From an uncultured Mycoplasma sp. (GTDB taxonomy: Bacteria; Bacillota_I; Bacilli_A; Mycoplasmatales; Metamycoplasmataceae): a stretch of DNA of 64,000 bases. This document shows, one piece after another, positions 22,812-34,070 of this stretch; within the stretch, counting starts at the first letter, position 1; every line of letters begins with the position of its first letter. Position numbers and translations under genes: made by a program. Location of the stretch: NCBI GenBank assembly GCA_947040455.1, contig CAMRBN010000003.1, forward strand, positions 62,001 through 126,000. Reading direction: 5' to 3'. Under the pieces are notes generated by a model that was not told where the DNA came from, made no database searches, and saw only the letters and a program-made list of their open reading frames with translations.

Positions 22812-22906
22812 TTTGTCTCCTATTTGTCATTAAAGTTTTGACACTTAATTTATATTTTATAAATAAAATTATATCAAAAAAATATAATAAATTACTATTT
22901 AGACCT

Positions 22907-24694
22907 TTAAATAATATCCATTAATTTAATCGTTGTACCAAAGTCTACATCAATAGACTGTGTTCCTTCCATATAATTTACTTCAAAAAAGATTTTATGA
23001 GAAATTTTGTAATCTCCATTACTTTCTTTGCTAATTTTAACTAAATTAGTATTTTGACTACTAGAAATACCTAATGTTTTAATTAAAAAGTTATTAAATA
23101 AAAACCCTCTATTACTCAAAACATTCAGTAATGAATATGTTGGATTTAACAAACGCAAATTAAATCCACTTGTTTCCATGGTAGCTAATTCTAAAAAAGG
23201 ATTAATCATATCGCCACCTTCTATTCAAGGATTGTTAAAAATATTTGAAGAAGGTCTTAAAAAATTAAAAGATGATAAAAAATTATCTTGATTAAATGTT
23301 TTGCTTTGACCAATTTCTAGAGAACTTATTTCATGATTAATTATAGGTTTTTTCATATCGCGAATAATGTTTTTCTCAAAATCGCCACCTTTAATAATTG
23401 TTACTTTATTATTGTTATGAGATAAATTTTCTGGAGAAAAAAGTTCTTTAGTTGTTTTGAAGTTAGATATTGTTAATTTAGGTGATTGGGCAAAATTATT
23501 AACATTTTGTGAATCAGATATTTTAAAAGTTCCTTCTAAAGTTCCATTTATATCATTTACACTCAAATCTATCCCAGAAGTAATTTTAATAACCGAATCA
23601 GGAAAGTATTTTCTACTTATTTCCTCATTAACTTTAATGTAATTTGTTCAATCAGCATTATTAATTTTAGATCTTATAAATAAAGTTGATGCGTAGTTTG
23701 ATTTGTCAGTATTAGATAAGATAGTTAATTTTTGCGCCAAAACCTGAATGGCAGCTTTAGAAGTATCCAATTTTACCTTATAATCATTCAATGGTAGAGT
23801 TAATTCATCATCTAAAACTCATTGGTTATTAAGGTATTTTTTTTCAATAAATTTTATGCTAATATTTCAAGGTTTATTAATTAAATTAGTATTTCGAAAT
23901 GACATCTCAGTCATAAATCCATTAGCATAAATTTCATTTAAATCTCATGTCAATGATTCAAAGTCTATAGAAAATCTTGCAGTTACATGCTTAATATTAT
24001 ACTTAAAAAAATCACTCATATTTAACGTTGATATGTTTGCCTGATCTTTCAAATCACTAATAAAATTTAATTTATCAATCTCAGGCCTACTATCAACTCT
24101 TATGCTTGAATTATTTGAATAAATTTTAGGAAAATTAGAAATGGTAATTGTTTTATCATTAATTGAATTATCTAAATAAACACCATTCAAAGATAAGATT
24201 AAAGTTCTATTTTTTTGAGAAGAACCTTCTGAAATTGCTAAATTTAAAGATTGAAATTTGGGGTTATTATGCAAGAGTTCATTTAATTTATCATTTGTAT
24301 AATTTGAAATATTGGTATATCTATTAAACCCTAATTGTTGAACGACAGACAAATAACCATCAATGTTTAGTACAAATTTATTTCCAACATCCAAACTAAT
24401 TTGTCCGCCTTTTGAAAATTCTGTAATATCAATAGGAGGAACTATTGGTGGCGGATCTGGAGTAATCGGTGGAATTATTGGTGGTTCTGGAGTAATCGGT
24501 GGAATTATTGGTGGTTCAGGAGTAATTGGTGGAATTATTGGTGGTTCAGGAGTAATTGGTGGTTCAGGAGTAATTGGTGGTTCAGGAACTACTGTATTGT
24601 TGTTAGATTTAGTACACGAAATCATAATTAAGGGCAAGGTAATTGCACTCATTAATCCAAATAATAACAGTGTTGATTTATTTAAAAATTTCAT
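22907..24694 (-). CDS. Lipoprotein with variable-looking proline-rich repeat
   Basis: A 595-aa surface lipoprotein. The signal peptide ends in the lipobox LIMISC (Cys27). Residues about 36-88 are proline repeats: two PEPPIT units, then three copies of the 10-residue PEPPIIPPIT, then PDPPPIVPPI. The DNA repeats are near-identical 30-bp and 18-bp units, so copy number could vary by slippage. The rest (about 500 residues) has no recognised domain; it is rich in Asn, Ile and Ser as in other mycoplasma lipoproteins. It is the last gene of its unit, with nothing on the same strand for 95 bp downstream. Confidence 0.85.
24430..24600. repeat. Tandem 30/18-bp repeats encoding Pro-rich units
   Basis: Near-perfect copies of GGTGGTTCTGGAGTAATCGG plus GGAATTATT (30 bp) are followed by 18-bp versions lacking the GGAATTATT part. 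All units are multiples of 3, so gain or loss keeps the lipoprotein frame. Confidence 0.85.
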
Positions 24695-24826
24695 AATAAT
24701 ATTCCTTTTTATTTAAAATAAATATAAACATTTAAAAAATGAGATATATTAAATTATACACCCTTACAAAGAATTATAATAATTTTTGAATTATCTAGAA
24801 TGTACTCAATTAATCATTTAAAAATA

Positions 24827-25186
24827 TTATTTTGAATCAATTAATGTAATTTTAGGATTAATGTCTGAAGTGTTTTTTGTCTCTTTTTGATTATTTTCCA
24901 TCGCTATTTTATTATTGGCTTTTTCAATTATTTTATTAGCAAAAATCAATGAAGCAATGTTACCGATTAAAAGCAAAGACAACAAACCTCAAATCATTTT
25001 TTCGCCATTTAATTCTTCATCCTTATAATCACTAGTTAAAAGTTTAATCGCTAATACTATTGCGATAATCACACTAGGAATTATTCCAATAATTGTACAA
25101 AACAAAACAATTCCAGCGATACTTAATTTTTTCATCGACAAACCTTGCTCTAATAATGTTTGATTTTGAGATTTAATATCATTCAT
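24827..25186 (-). CDS. Small two-helix membrane protein
   Basis: A 119-aa protein (MNDIKSQNQTLLEQGLSMKK). Two hydrophobic segments are clear: LSIAGIVLFCTIIGIIPSVI with its extension, and GLLSLLLIGNIASLIFA, separated by a short charged loop (TSDYKDEELNGEKM). The C-terminal tail is polar. I do not recognise a family. It has a ribosome binding site (AAGGAGAAAA). It is separate from the lipoprotein gene downstream. Confidence 0.7.
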
Positions 25187-25282
25187 TTTTTCTCCTTATA
25201 TTTGCAAAAATATTACTAATTAAATTATACTATTTTCAAAATTTAATTTTCATTTTAAAAACCAATTTCTTCAAAAGTAATT

Positions 25283-25954
25283 CTAGGCACTAACTTTTAA
25301 CCCCAACTGAGTTAATTGCATGATTTCATTTTCTTCACTTACCAATCTACTAAAAACAATATTGATTCCACTAAACAATTTAATAACATCATCGCGATTT
25401 TCATTATCATAAACCATTTTGGAAGAATGTATAGAATCATTAGAAATATTTTTTAAATTTATTAAATAATTAAAAATATTTCTTCCTAAACCAATTTTAA
25501 CTTCTGGTCTATTTAAGATTATTCCTAAATTGGAGTCTGGAATCTCAAACAATCTCTTTAAAAAATTTTCTAAAAGTCCTCTTAATAATGCAGAAGCAGC
25601 TCTTGGTGAATCTTCAAAAATCCATCTTGCTTCATTATATAAATCTAAATCATTACCTTTGATGTCTTTGTTAGGCATTGGAGCAATTGACATTCTTGGA
25701 AAAATGATTCTGCTTTCTAATAAATTCAATCTATTTCCAAATCGATCTAATGAATGATCTGATGTTCATAAAATATTGTTATTACAACGTGAGCATCTTG
25801 ATTGTAAATAAAGTACCTTAATCGCCCCTTTGTCTATTGTTTTAGTTTCAGAAAATGGTAATTCTACAAGTGGTGAAAAAGTAGATGCAACAAAACAGAC
25901 AGGACATGTAAAGTGGTTTGATGATAAGTTGGGTTTGATATAATTATTTTCCAT
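25283..25954 (-). CDS. Zinc-ribbon DUF4145-like protein
   Basis: A 223-aa protein. Two Cys pairs (FTCPVCF at about 17-20 and SRCSRCNN near 56-59) suggest a zinc ribbon. The second half matches the DUF4145 pattern: EARWIFEDSPRAASALLRGLLENFL, a linker, and HSSKMVYDNEN. DUF4145 is common in restriction and defence proteins; the DUF262 protein at 11 kb carries a similar domain. Here it stands alone, and its role is unknown. Confidence 0.72.
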
Positions 25955-26018
25955 AAAATTCCTTATTAATTAAGTTTATTTTAATTATAACAATATTTAT
26001 AAAAAAATAAATTATCTA

Positions 26019-26780
26019 TTATTTTTTATTTTTGTAAATTATTTCATTTTTATCATTTACAGCTTTTAATAAACTTAAATCAGTTAATTTATTGGATTGA
26101 TAAATTAAAGAATGTAAATCTTTTGGCAAACAACTTCCTGAAAAACCCCTTTTATCTTCAAATACAAAAGTGTGGCTTCTACCAATCCTTTCATCAGCCA
26201 ATCATATTTCTCGAGATAAATTATAATCAACATTTAAAGATTTAGAAATATCATACATTTCATTACAAAAAGTTACTTTCGTTGCCAAAAAACAATTTTC
26301 CATATATTTTGCAAATTCAACTTCTTTGGCATTTCCTATATGTATTTTAACATTGGAATTTATAATAGTTTTATATGCATCAATAACATGATTGACTCCC
26401 TTAGGGTTGCCACCAAATGATAATCAAGTCCTATCACTTAGATCGCTATAAGGATGATTGATTGTTTCTCCATAATACTCAGGATGAAAAACAATTTCTT
26501 TATTATATTTTTCCATCATTTCATTGGTATAACCCACATAAACTGTAGAGCGCAAAACAATGGTTTTAACGTCTAATTTTTTAATTAACGAAGTAACAAT
26601 GGAGGTATCACAACTTCCGTCTTGTTTTTCAGGAGTAGGAACACACAAGAAAACTAAATCACACTTGTTTATTTCCTCAAATATTCCTATATTTAAATTT
26701 TTATCATAAACATATGCATCAACAAACAATTTATTCATTGCAGAACCTACATGACCTTTACCTATAATTCCTATTTTCAT
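26019..26780 (-). CDS. Sugar-nucleotide (UDP-glucose-type) 6-dehydrogenase, short form
   Basis: A 253-aa member of the UDP-glucose/GDP-mannose dehydrogenase family, oxidising the sugar 6-OH to a uronic acid with NAD. The Rossmann motif is KIGIIGKGHVGSAM. The family segments FLCVPTP and VLRSTVYVG follow, and the catalytic Cys is Cys217 in GFSGSCLPKD. It ends about 35 residues later, so the C-terminal UDP-binding domain of typical 390-450 aa enzymes is missing. The stop is a genuine TAA. It overlaps the upstream glycosyltransferase by 10 bp. It may be a truncated or unusual functional form. Confidence 0.8.
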
Positions 26781-27769
26781 ATCAATATATCCTTTTGCAT
26801 TTTTTTTATTATATCTATATTCATAAATTCTTTTATTTCATCAATAACTTTTTTTTCGTCACCAGTAATATTTATTATATCTATTTTCTTGAATAGTCCT
26901 TTTATGAAATAAAATAATTCTTTAGTATGTAAAATTATTGAATTTTGATTTCATTTATTGTCAATTCTTGACATGTATAAATTTAAACCACTTATGTACT
27001 TTATTACACTATCTCAAGATAATTGAATTGTTTGATTTTCTCGATAATGATTTACAAAAATTGGTACTTTTGCAAATCTAAATATCTTGGATAACAAAGC
27101 TGTCCTATACGAATCATATCAAGGTAAAGAATAATTTTTATATGTTTCTCATTCAAACTTATGTTTTAAAGCATTTTTATTAAAGTAAATTGTTGCACCA
27201 CCTGTTGTAAAGTCATTTTCATCAACAATGCTAGTGAATTCACCTATATCTCTAGCATAAGATCTTCCTTTTAATATATCTGAAAAATCTTTATTTATTT
27301 TATAAGAATTAATGGATGAATAAGTAGAATAATTGAATTCTGAATCATCAAAAAATGGATTTTGTAAATCTGAATAAATCTTTAATTTATGATTTAAAAA
27401 ATCATTCAATGATGAAGCCAATGTATAAAAAGCGGGTATAGGAGGATCTAGTTTATAATACATTGATATAAAATCATATTTATCTTTGTATTTAATTAAT
27501 TTTTCAATAACATTTTCTTGCGGCAATTGTATATCGCTATCTAAAATAAAGTAAATGTCAGCATCATATTTAGCAGCTTCTTCCAACAAGGTGTGACGTG
27601 AATTCTTCATATCAGAAATTTTATTAATTATGTGAGTTGCATCTACTTTTAAATCTGTATTTGCAATAGAAATTAAATCATTACTTCAATTGCTCAATTT
27701 TTTAACATTATCAATAAAGTTAGCCGGATTTTCATTATTCATAATTGTTGTAGCCAAAACTATTTTCAT
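26771..27769 (-). CDS. Glycosyltransferase (GT-A type)
   Basis: A 332-aa protein starting MKIVLATTIMNNENPANF. The first strand, then HTLLEEAAKYDADIYFILDSDIQLP with the DxD-type nucleotide-sugar motif at residues 77-79, and later EFTSIVDENDFTTGGATIYF, resemble glycan glycosyltransferases. No membrane segment is seen. It overlaps the genes on both sides (10 bp each), placing it inside the sugar operon. Donor and acceptor are unknown. Confidence 0.72.
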
Positions 27770-28509
27770 GTGATAACCTCTTTAATATTATGTAGTTCAT
27801 CATGTCTATCATTAATTTTTTCTACCTTACTAGAATCAACATAACCATCAAAATGCTTATAAAAACTTCTCAAATCTTCTATCCTATTTTCATTATTGGA
27901 TATTCTTTTTCTATTTGAATCTTTATTATAAATAACTAATGATTTTGGGATAACCGCCACTTTAATTTCCGGGTGTGATAATAAAGCAATATTTAATGAT
28001 CTATCTGTTGAAGCATTGATATGTTTCGCCATCATTCCAGTTTCTAAGGATATATCTAAATTAAAAATTTTATTAGAACCTTGAACTCCAGGGTTTCCAA
28101 TTATGAAATTTTGAATGTTAATATCTTCAACTGTAAATTTAAATTCATCAATTACCAAATTATTATCCCAAACTTCCATTCAACAAGTGATGAAATTATA
28201 ATCTTCTTGAATTCATTTAAACGCAAGTTCAATATAATCTTCTTTTCAATAGTCATCATCATCAATTGTTGCTATATATACATTTTCATTGGGATATAAG
28301 TCCTTTATTCTAATCAATGATTGATTTGTATTTCTTGCAAGCCCTTTCTTATAAGGATTAACAAAAACTTTGTGTTCAATAAATAGTTCTTTTTCAGAAG
28401 CGATAATTATCTCATCCACTTTTCTTTTTTGATTTTTAATAGAAGTAATTGTTTTTGTTAGATCTCTAGTTCCATCAGTTACAATAAGTGCAATTATTTT
28501 CTTATTCAT
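27760..28509 (-). CDS. Family-2-like glycosyltransferase
   Basis: A 249-aa protein. MNKKIIALIVTDGTRDLTKT and ITSIKNQKRKVDEIIIASE form the typical GT2 opening, and YIATIDDDDYWKEDYIELAF carries the DxD metal site at residues 83-86. A further acidic/Asn segment FIIGNPGVQGSNKIFNLD and ASTDRSLNIALL fit the acceptor side. Overlapping ends tie it to its neighbours. The product is probably a surface glycan or capsule sugar (inference from context). Confidence 0.78.
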
Positions 28510-29873
28510 CTTATAGCTCCATTAATAAATTCTAAATTTTCAGATAATTCTCTAACATCTTCATGTTTAATGAAATTAATGTCATCAAAATTATCTCCAC
28601 ACTCATAAACTTTATTGCTTTTCATTTCATAAACTCACTTCTTATCTGAAACATACTTTATTTTTCTGTTCATTGTATTTGATTTTCCACAAGTATAAAT
28701 AACATCATATATGCTTAAATTTTCCAAAACTGTTTTATCATGACAAGCCATTGGCATTAATCTATATTTTTCCATAACAAAATTGTAAAATCTTTCAAAT
28801 TTTTCATCAGCAAAAAGTTCTCTTGTCGTTTTAGTTCTTTTAGAAAAGATGATATTTCTATGATTAATTTTTTGCTGATTTTTAACTAAAAAATAAACAT
28901 CTCTAATAATTCCCTCCTTAAAACTTGTATTTTCAGTCTTAACAAAAGAATTGCCTAAATCATTATAAATGATTTCAAAAAAAGGAGTGTCTTTAAACCT
29001 GATTTTTCCATAGTTAATTACTTTGTTATCATCAATAAATATACTTGTTTCCCATTGTCTAATTAATAATCTTGCTAATGAAACAAAATTCAAATTACTT
29101 ACAGGAGAAATGATGTTAGAGTATTCAAAAATTCTCTTATCACCTTTTTCTTTTGCTACAATTTTTAGTTGACTATCTTCATAAAATCTAGGAATATCGT
29201 TTTTTAGGCAATTTGTCACTTGATATTTTTCATAAAGGATTGCTATATCTTTAGGATACTTGGGTTCAATATTTGTTATTTTTTCAATTTTAGTATAATT
29301 TTCTTTTCATACTAAAACACCTTCATTACCTGCATTGATAAAATTTTTATTTTTAATAACATGATTATAAATTTTTTTAATTTTTAGATCTTTTGAAAAA
29401 ATATCGGACTCTGTGCATGAAGTACTTGGTTCCATGTTTTTTTGTATGTTTTGCAATAATCAAAGCCATGATTCAATATATTTATCAACATGATGTAAAA
29501 CATTTTTATCATAAAAAGAGTTGGTTGGTATTCTAATATAATCCAAATTTTTAACAACTATATATTTATCCTTAATTTCAATTAATTTAATATCTTTGTA
29601 TTTTGATAAATTAATTTTTTCGCCATGATAAATGATAATTTCCTTAATTTTTTTATTCGGTCTTTGCATATCTCTTCTAATATTAATTATTCAAAAATAT
29701 TGATTCATTAATGTTGCTTGTCCAAATATTGATGAAAAAAATACCACTTCTTTGACAGTTTGGTTATTTGCAAATTCTAAATCCCTATATGGAGACAAGA
29801 CTAAATCAAAAGAATTAATTTCATTTTCAATATATATTTTGAAATTATTTGATAAATTAATTAGTATTCTCAT
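28494..29873 (-). CDS. Unknown protein in the sugar operon
   Basis: A 459-aa protein reassembled across three UGA codons (MRILINLSNNFKIYIENEIN). No signal peptide or membrane helix. I recognise no domain with confidence; parts such as FINAGNEGVLVWKENYTKIE and FIKHEDVRELSENLEFING look glycosyltransferase-like (GT4-type ends), but this is weak. It overlaps the GT2 gene by 16 bp and the GTP cyclohydrolase-like gene by 17 bp, so it belongs to the same operon. Confidence 0.7.
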
Positions 29874-30840
29874 ATTTGTGCCCCATGTACTTCTTTTTTT
29901 CCTCCATATACTTTTTAGCTTCAGGAGAAAGTTTTTTATTTATTATACGTTTTTCAACGACATCTATCCTTCTAGATTTAATTGGTTCTATTTTCAATGG
30001 ATTATTTGTTCATAAATTTATTTTATTAATATTCATTTGATATAGAATATCGGCAGGAATTTCAAATGACCTATCTTCTGATTTACCAGCTATTTCATTC
30101 ATTGCATTATAAGTATCTATCCCTGTATCATTTGTAAGTTTATATGCATTTATTTTATTAAATAACCCCAACCCTCTGCCTTCTTCATTAGCATAAATTA
30201 ACATTGAGTTTGGCTCTTTATGTAATAAATCCATAAAAAAATTCAGTTGTTCTCTACAGTCACAATGAAGAGAATATAAAATTTCAGAAGTTTGACATTG
30301 ATAATGAATTCTAACATTTACTCTTTTTGCTAAATTTAAATTTTTAAATACAACAAGAAATTCCTTATCATTAGAGAAACACTTAACTACTTTAGTATTT
30401 AAGATGCCAAATTTTGTTTTTAAAATAGTTTCTTTACTATATTGCAGTTTAGTATAGAAATCAATATTGAAAATAATTCCTTCTGGAACATTATGTCAAT
30501 TTTTTATTATTGATGAATCTTTTATTTTTTGTCAGAAAAAAATATTTTTTAACAAAACACCATCATGATTTGAATATTCTTTAATCGGTTTTACATCTAT
30601 AACAATATTAAAATTTAAATTAATAATATTTGTGTTTTTTTCAATTAAATCATCAATGTATTTTACAGTTCGTAAAAGTTTGAGATAATCATTACCTTCT
30701 ATAAGAACTTGATCATCAATTCATTTAAATTTATATGTTTGTTATTTTGAATTTTTAATTCCTTCAAATTCATTAATAATTTTTTTAAATTCATCACTAA
30801 ATTTTTTGGATTCAGAGAATAATTTTATGTATAAAATCAT
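29857..30840 (-). pseudogene. GTP cyclohydrolase II (RibA)-like gene with in-frame TAA near its start
   Basis: From ATG at 30840 the frame is open for 32 codons, meets TAA at 30742-30744, and continues in the same frame for 294 codons. The C-terminal half matches RibA: QCQTSEILYSLHCDCREQL (three zinc Cys), YANEEGRGLGLFNKINAYKL (substrate loop, catalytic Arg region), DTYNAMNEIAGKSEDRSF and LWTNNPLKIE. No ATG lies between the stop and residue 203, so an intact zinc site needs readthrough, an alternative start, or a correction. RibA opens the GTP ring in riboflavin synthesis, a pathway mycoplasmas usually lack. Its place in a glycosyltransferase operon suggests another product. Confidence 0.8.
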
Positions 30841-30969
30841 ATATTTAAATTATACAATAAAAAATAATTTAAATATTTATATATGAAAATAAAATTATGT
30901 AAATAAATATCAATTTAAAAAATTTTGAATCATAGTAATAACGATAAGCAAAAAAGTGAGTTTATATAA

Positions 30970-31981
30970 TTAAGCATTTGGTTGTATTAAGTTGACTGTT
31001 ATACTTACAATTTCTGGTAATTTATTAACATCTTTGAAATTAACAATAATTTTATAAATACCTTCAATTGGGGCCCTACCTCATGGATCTGAAACAACAA
31101 TATCTTTAACTGTAGATATCATTTCACTATTCTTTGTACTAGGTATTAATATTGATAACAATTCCTCGGGAGTAGTCATCTTTAATATTTCGTTATCAGT
31201 AAGTTTAACCAATGCCTCAGTATTAAAATTATAATCCAAAGAACCTGTTGAAGAAGGATAAGCGAATGTATTATTTCATGATATTGATGGAATGTATATA
31301 CTTTCTCAACCACCAACTATATCCTGAGGTGTAGTCATCAAATATGGCAATATTTGATTAAGAGCAATATTATATCCAAATAATCCACCTAGTGATCCTA
31401 GGTCTTTTTCTTCTTGAAACTTAGATAATTGGTCAAATATACCTGTAGTTTTTGCTAAAAAATATTCATTTAATTCAGGAAATTCTTTTACAGCTGACAT
31501 AAGTGTAGTTTCAAATTGATTTAGTTCAACTTTAGTACTAATAAATGACATAATCATTCAATCAACGTTTTTATTTTTTATTTCTGTTGATTCACCTTCA
31601 ATATACGAAACAGAAAGCGTTGCTAAATGCTCACCTATCCCGCCTTCAGGATAATGGATGCTTAACGTCTTGGATTATTTTAACTGGTGTTTTTATTTTG
31701 TTTTGATTGATAAGATAAAGTGGTGTGATTACTGAATCAAAATCTTTTTGTAATTCATCTACAGTTAATTTAGACTTTTTCTCCATCATATTTTCTCAAA
31801 TATTATGGTTGAGTGATGTTGAAATAACATTAGCCTTCTCTATTGAATCAAATATATCAAATGATACAGGTGTTAATTCACATTTGTGCGTTGGTTCAGA
31901 AGAACATGAGGTCATTACCAATAATGGTAAAATAGGTAACGACACCACCCCTAATCCTAATAATAATTTTTTAGTCTTCAT
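30970..31981 (-). pseudogene. Frameshifted lipoprotein gene
   Basis: Begins MKTKKLLLGLGVVSLPILPLLVMTSC, a lipoprotein signal with Cys26, closely like the signal peptides of the LRR lipoproteins upstream. The first frame runs to about 31660 (ending ...NKIKTPVKIIQD). The continuation (TLSIHYPEGGIGEHLATL) is in another frame and runs to TAA at 30970. A single-base change near 31660-31690 breaks it. The C-terminal half (about 200 residues) has no known domain. There is no long homopolymer at the break, so decay or sequencing error is more likely than phase variation. Confidence 0.72.
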
Positions 31982-32119
31982 TTCTTCTACTTAACAATTG
32001 CTATTTGAACATTGAATTTGATAATATATATTAAAATATAATCAAGCATTTTAAATAAGTTAAAAATAGTGTATTCTATAATTATAACATATCTTAAATA
32101 TTGATCTTTGATAGTATTA

Positions 32120-32480
32120 ATGGATTTTATTAATAAATAATTTAGAATAAGTTTTCATACTCTATTAGTAAATATTTGTTTTAAAGAAATACTGTCATAT
32201 AGGTTCTGTTGTTAATACCAGAGGAAAATTATAATAATCATTTTTGACAATTAATGTACGATAAATATTTAAATCATCACTTAATTGGATTCCTGGATTA
32301 ATAACATTACCTAATAAGTCATATATTATAATCACTTTTGCCGGATTTATTTTATTACTTGTAGATTTAACTAATTCAAGTTCTGGTTGATTATAAATTA
32401 TTTTTTTATTATCATTAGGTTTTGACAATGATTCATTAAAGTCATATACCTAAGAAAGAAATTCTCCATAGTCTAAAAAT
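32120..32480 (-). pseudogene. Collapsed LRR-array unit: 842-aa-gene fragment joined to an LRR gene end
   Basis: Contains the KKIIYNQPELELVKSTSN segment found at the end of the 842-aa protein, but with a frameshift near its start and loss of about 18 codons (between SDDL and NIYRT). It then joins, at about 32195-32120, a degraded copy of the LRR lipoprotein 3' end (ACAAATATTTACTAATAGAG). The LRR gene body between is gone. This is the last unit of the array and shows that units can be lost by deletion. Confidence 0.7.
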
Positions 32481-32570
32481 GGTCAAATGGTAATAATTTA
32501 TTTGCAGTTATTTTTTAATTTTTAAAATTCAATAGTTTATAAATTAGTTGAGAGAAGTTTTCGTACTTTA

Positions 32571-33518
32571 TTAGAATATTTGTTCTGGAGAAATTCCACC
32601 ATTGTTTGCTGTTGTTAATCCAGGTGGAAATTGAGGAATATTTTCACCAAAATTATTTAAAGTAAAAGCTTCTATTCCAATACTACTTATTTTACTATTA
32701 GTTGGTCAAATAATTGATGATATTTGATTAAATTGAAATGCATATTTACCAATAATTTCTAAATTTATTAAAGGATTGAGAATTAAACTTGTTAATTCAT
32801 TACCATTAAAAGCACTTTCACCAATTGATTTAATTTTACTGTTATTAATTGGTCATAAAATATTTTTAATTTTATTATCAGCAAAAGCATTAATTCCAAT
32901 ACTTTCTAAATTATCACAATCTTCAAAATCTATTGAAGTTAATTTATTATAATTAAAGGCAGAATCATCAATATTTTTAAGATTATTAACACCTTTAAAA
33001 TTAACTGAAGTAAGTCCAAGATGAGTAAAAGAACTTCATCCAATTTCTGTTAATTTAGTTAAACCACTTAAATTAAGGTCTATATTTAGATTTCTAGTTT
33101 TATCATATTCCATTTCAAATGCATTATCACCTATGGATTCTAAATTAGTTAAATGTGATAAATCTCAAGGAGTAGAAATATTTTCTGTTTTTTCAACAGG
33201 AGACTTGATATTTTTAAAAGCACCATCATATATTCTTGTTAAAGTTTTCGGTAAAACCAACCCTTCTATTTGTTCACCATCAAAAGCAAATCAACCAATA
33301 CTTGTGATAACAATATCATTGTATTCTTCTTTAATTTCAAGTGGCCCAACATGTGTGTTTTTTGACACAAAACCCGATATTTGACCATCAGACCTTATTC
33401 TTAAACCTTCAGCTTCAAAGCTATATAAATCATCCGGTTGTGTTGAACATGATATAGTTATTAATGGAATAATTCCAATCGGTAATAATGCTAATGGTAA
33501 TAATTTTTTTGTTTTCAT
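32571..33518 (-). CDS. BspA-type LRR lipoprotein (array copy 6)
   Basis: A 315-aa lipoprotein: signal peptide with lipobox TISC (Cys24), a short spacer (YSFEAEGLRIRSDGQISGF), then about 10 leucine-rich repeats of the Treponema/BspA class with units like LTEIGWSSFTHLGLTSVNF and NLESIGINAFADNKIKNILW. It shares the STQPDD spacer type with copies 3 and 4. It ends PEQIF; other copies continue TNKVRKLLSTN, and a 2-base difference (ATATTCTAATAAAG) has made an early stop here. Ribosome binding site AAGGAGAAG. BspA-type repeats are known in adhesins; function here is inferred. Confidence 0.87.
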
Positions 33519-33527
33519 TTCTTCTCC

Positions 33528-33995
33528 TTAAACACTTACTCTTTGAGCTTCTAAACTAATAATATCTCTTAAATATAATCAAGCATCTTTATAAGTTAAA
33601 AAATAGTGTGTTTTATTATTATAACTTAATTTATAAACAAAGTTTGTTTCATAATCTAATAAGGTATAAGTTTGATTATCATTTTTATAATAAATCTTAT
33701 TAGGATCATTTTTGACGATTAATGTTCGATAAATATTATCTAATATGGTTCTTTCAGAATCATACATGGCATCCGAAGTTGTTTCCATTGCTAAATCATC
33801 ACTTAATTGGATACCTGGATTGATAACATTACCTAATAAGTCATATATTATAATAACTTTTGCAGGATTTATTTTATTACTTGTAGATTTAACTAATTCA
33901 AGTTCCGGTTGATTATAAATTATTTTTTTATTATCATTAGGCTTTGACAATGATTCATTAAAGTCATATACTAAAGAAAGAAATTCTCCATAGTG
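33528..33995 (-). pseudogene. Fragment 1 of the 842-aa gene 3' end
   Basis: About 155 codons matching the C-terminus of the 842-aa protein, from YGEFLSLVYDF to LEAQRVSV, with the frame intact but no ATG or ribosome binding site at its head. Its translated part from KKIIYNQPELELV onward is identical to fragment 2. It lies directly upstream of LRR copy 6 and contains that gene's ribosome binding site just after its stop. Probably a duplication scar, not an expressed gene. Confidence 0.75.
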
Positions 33996-34070
33996 TAAAA
34001 ATGGTCAAATGGTAATATTTATTTATTTTTCTTTAAATTCTTGCCACAAGTTCTAAAACTCAATAGTTTA

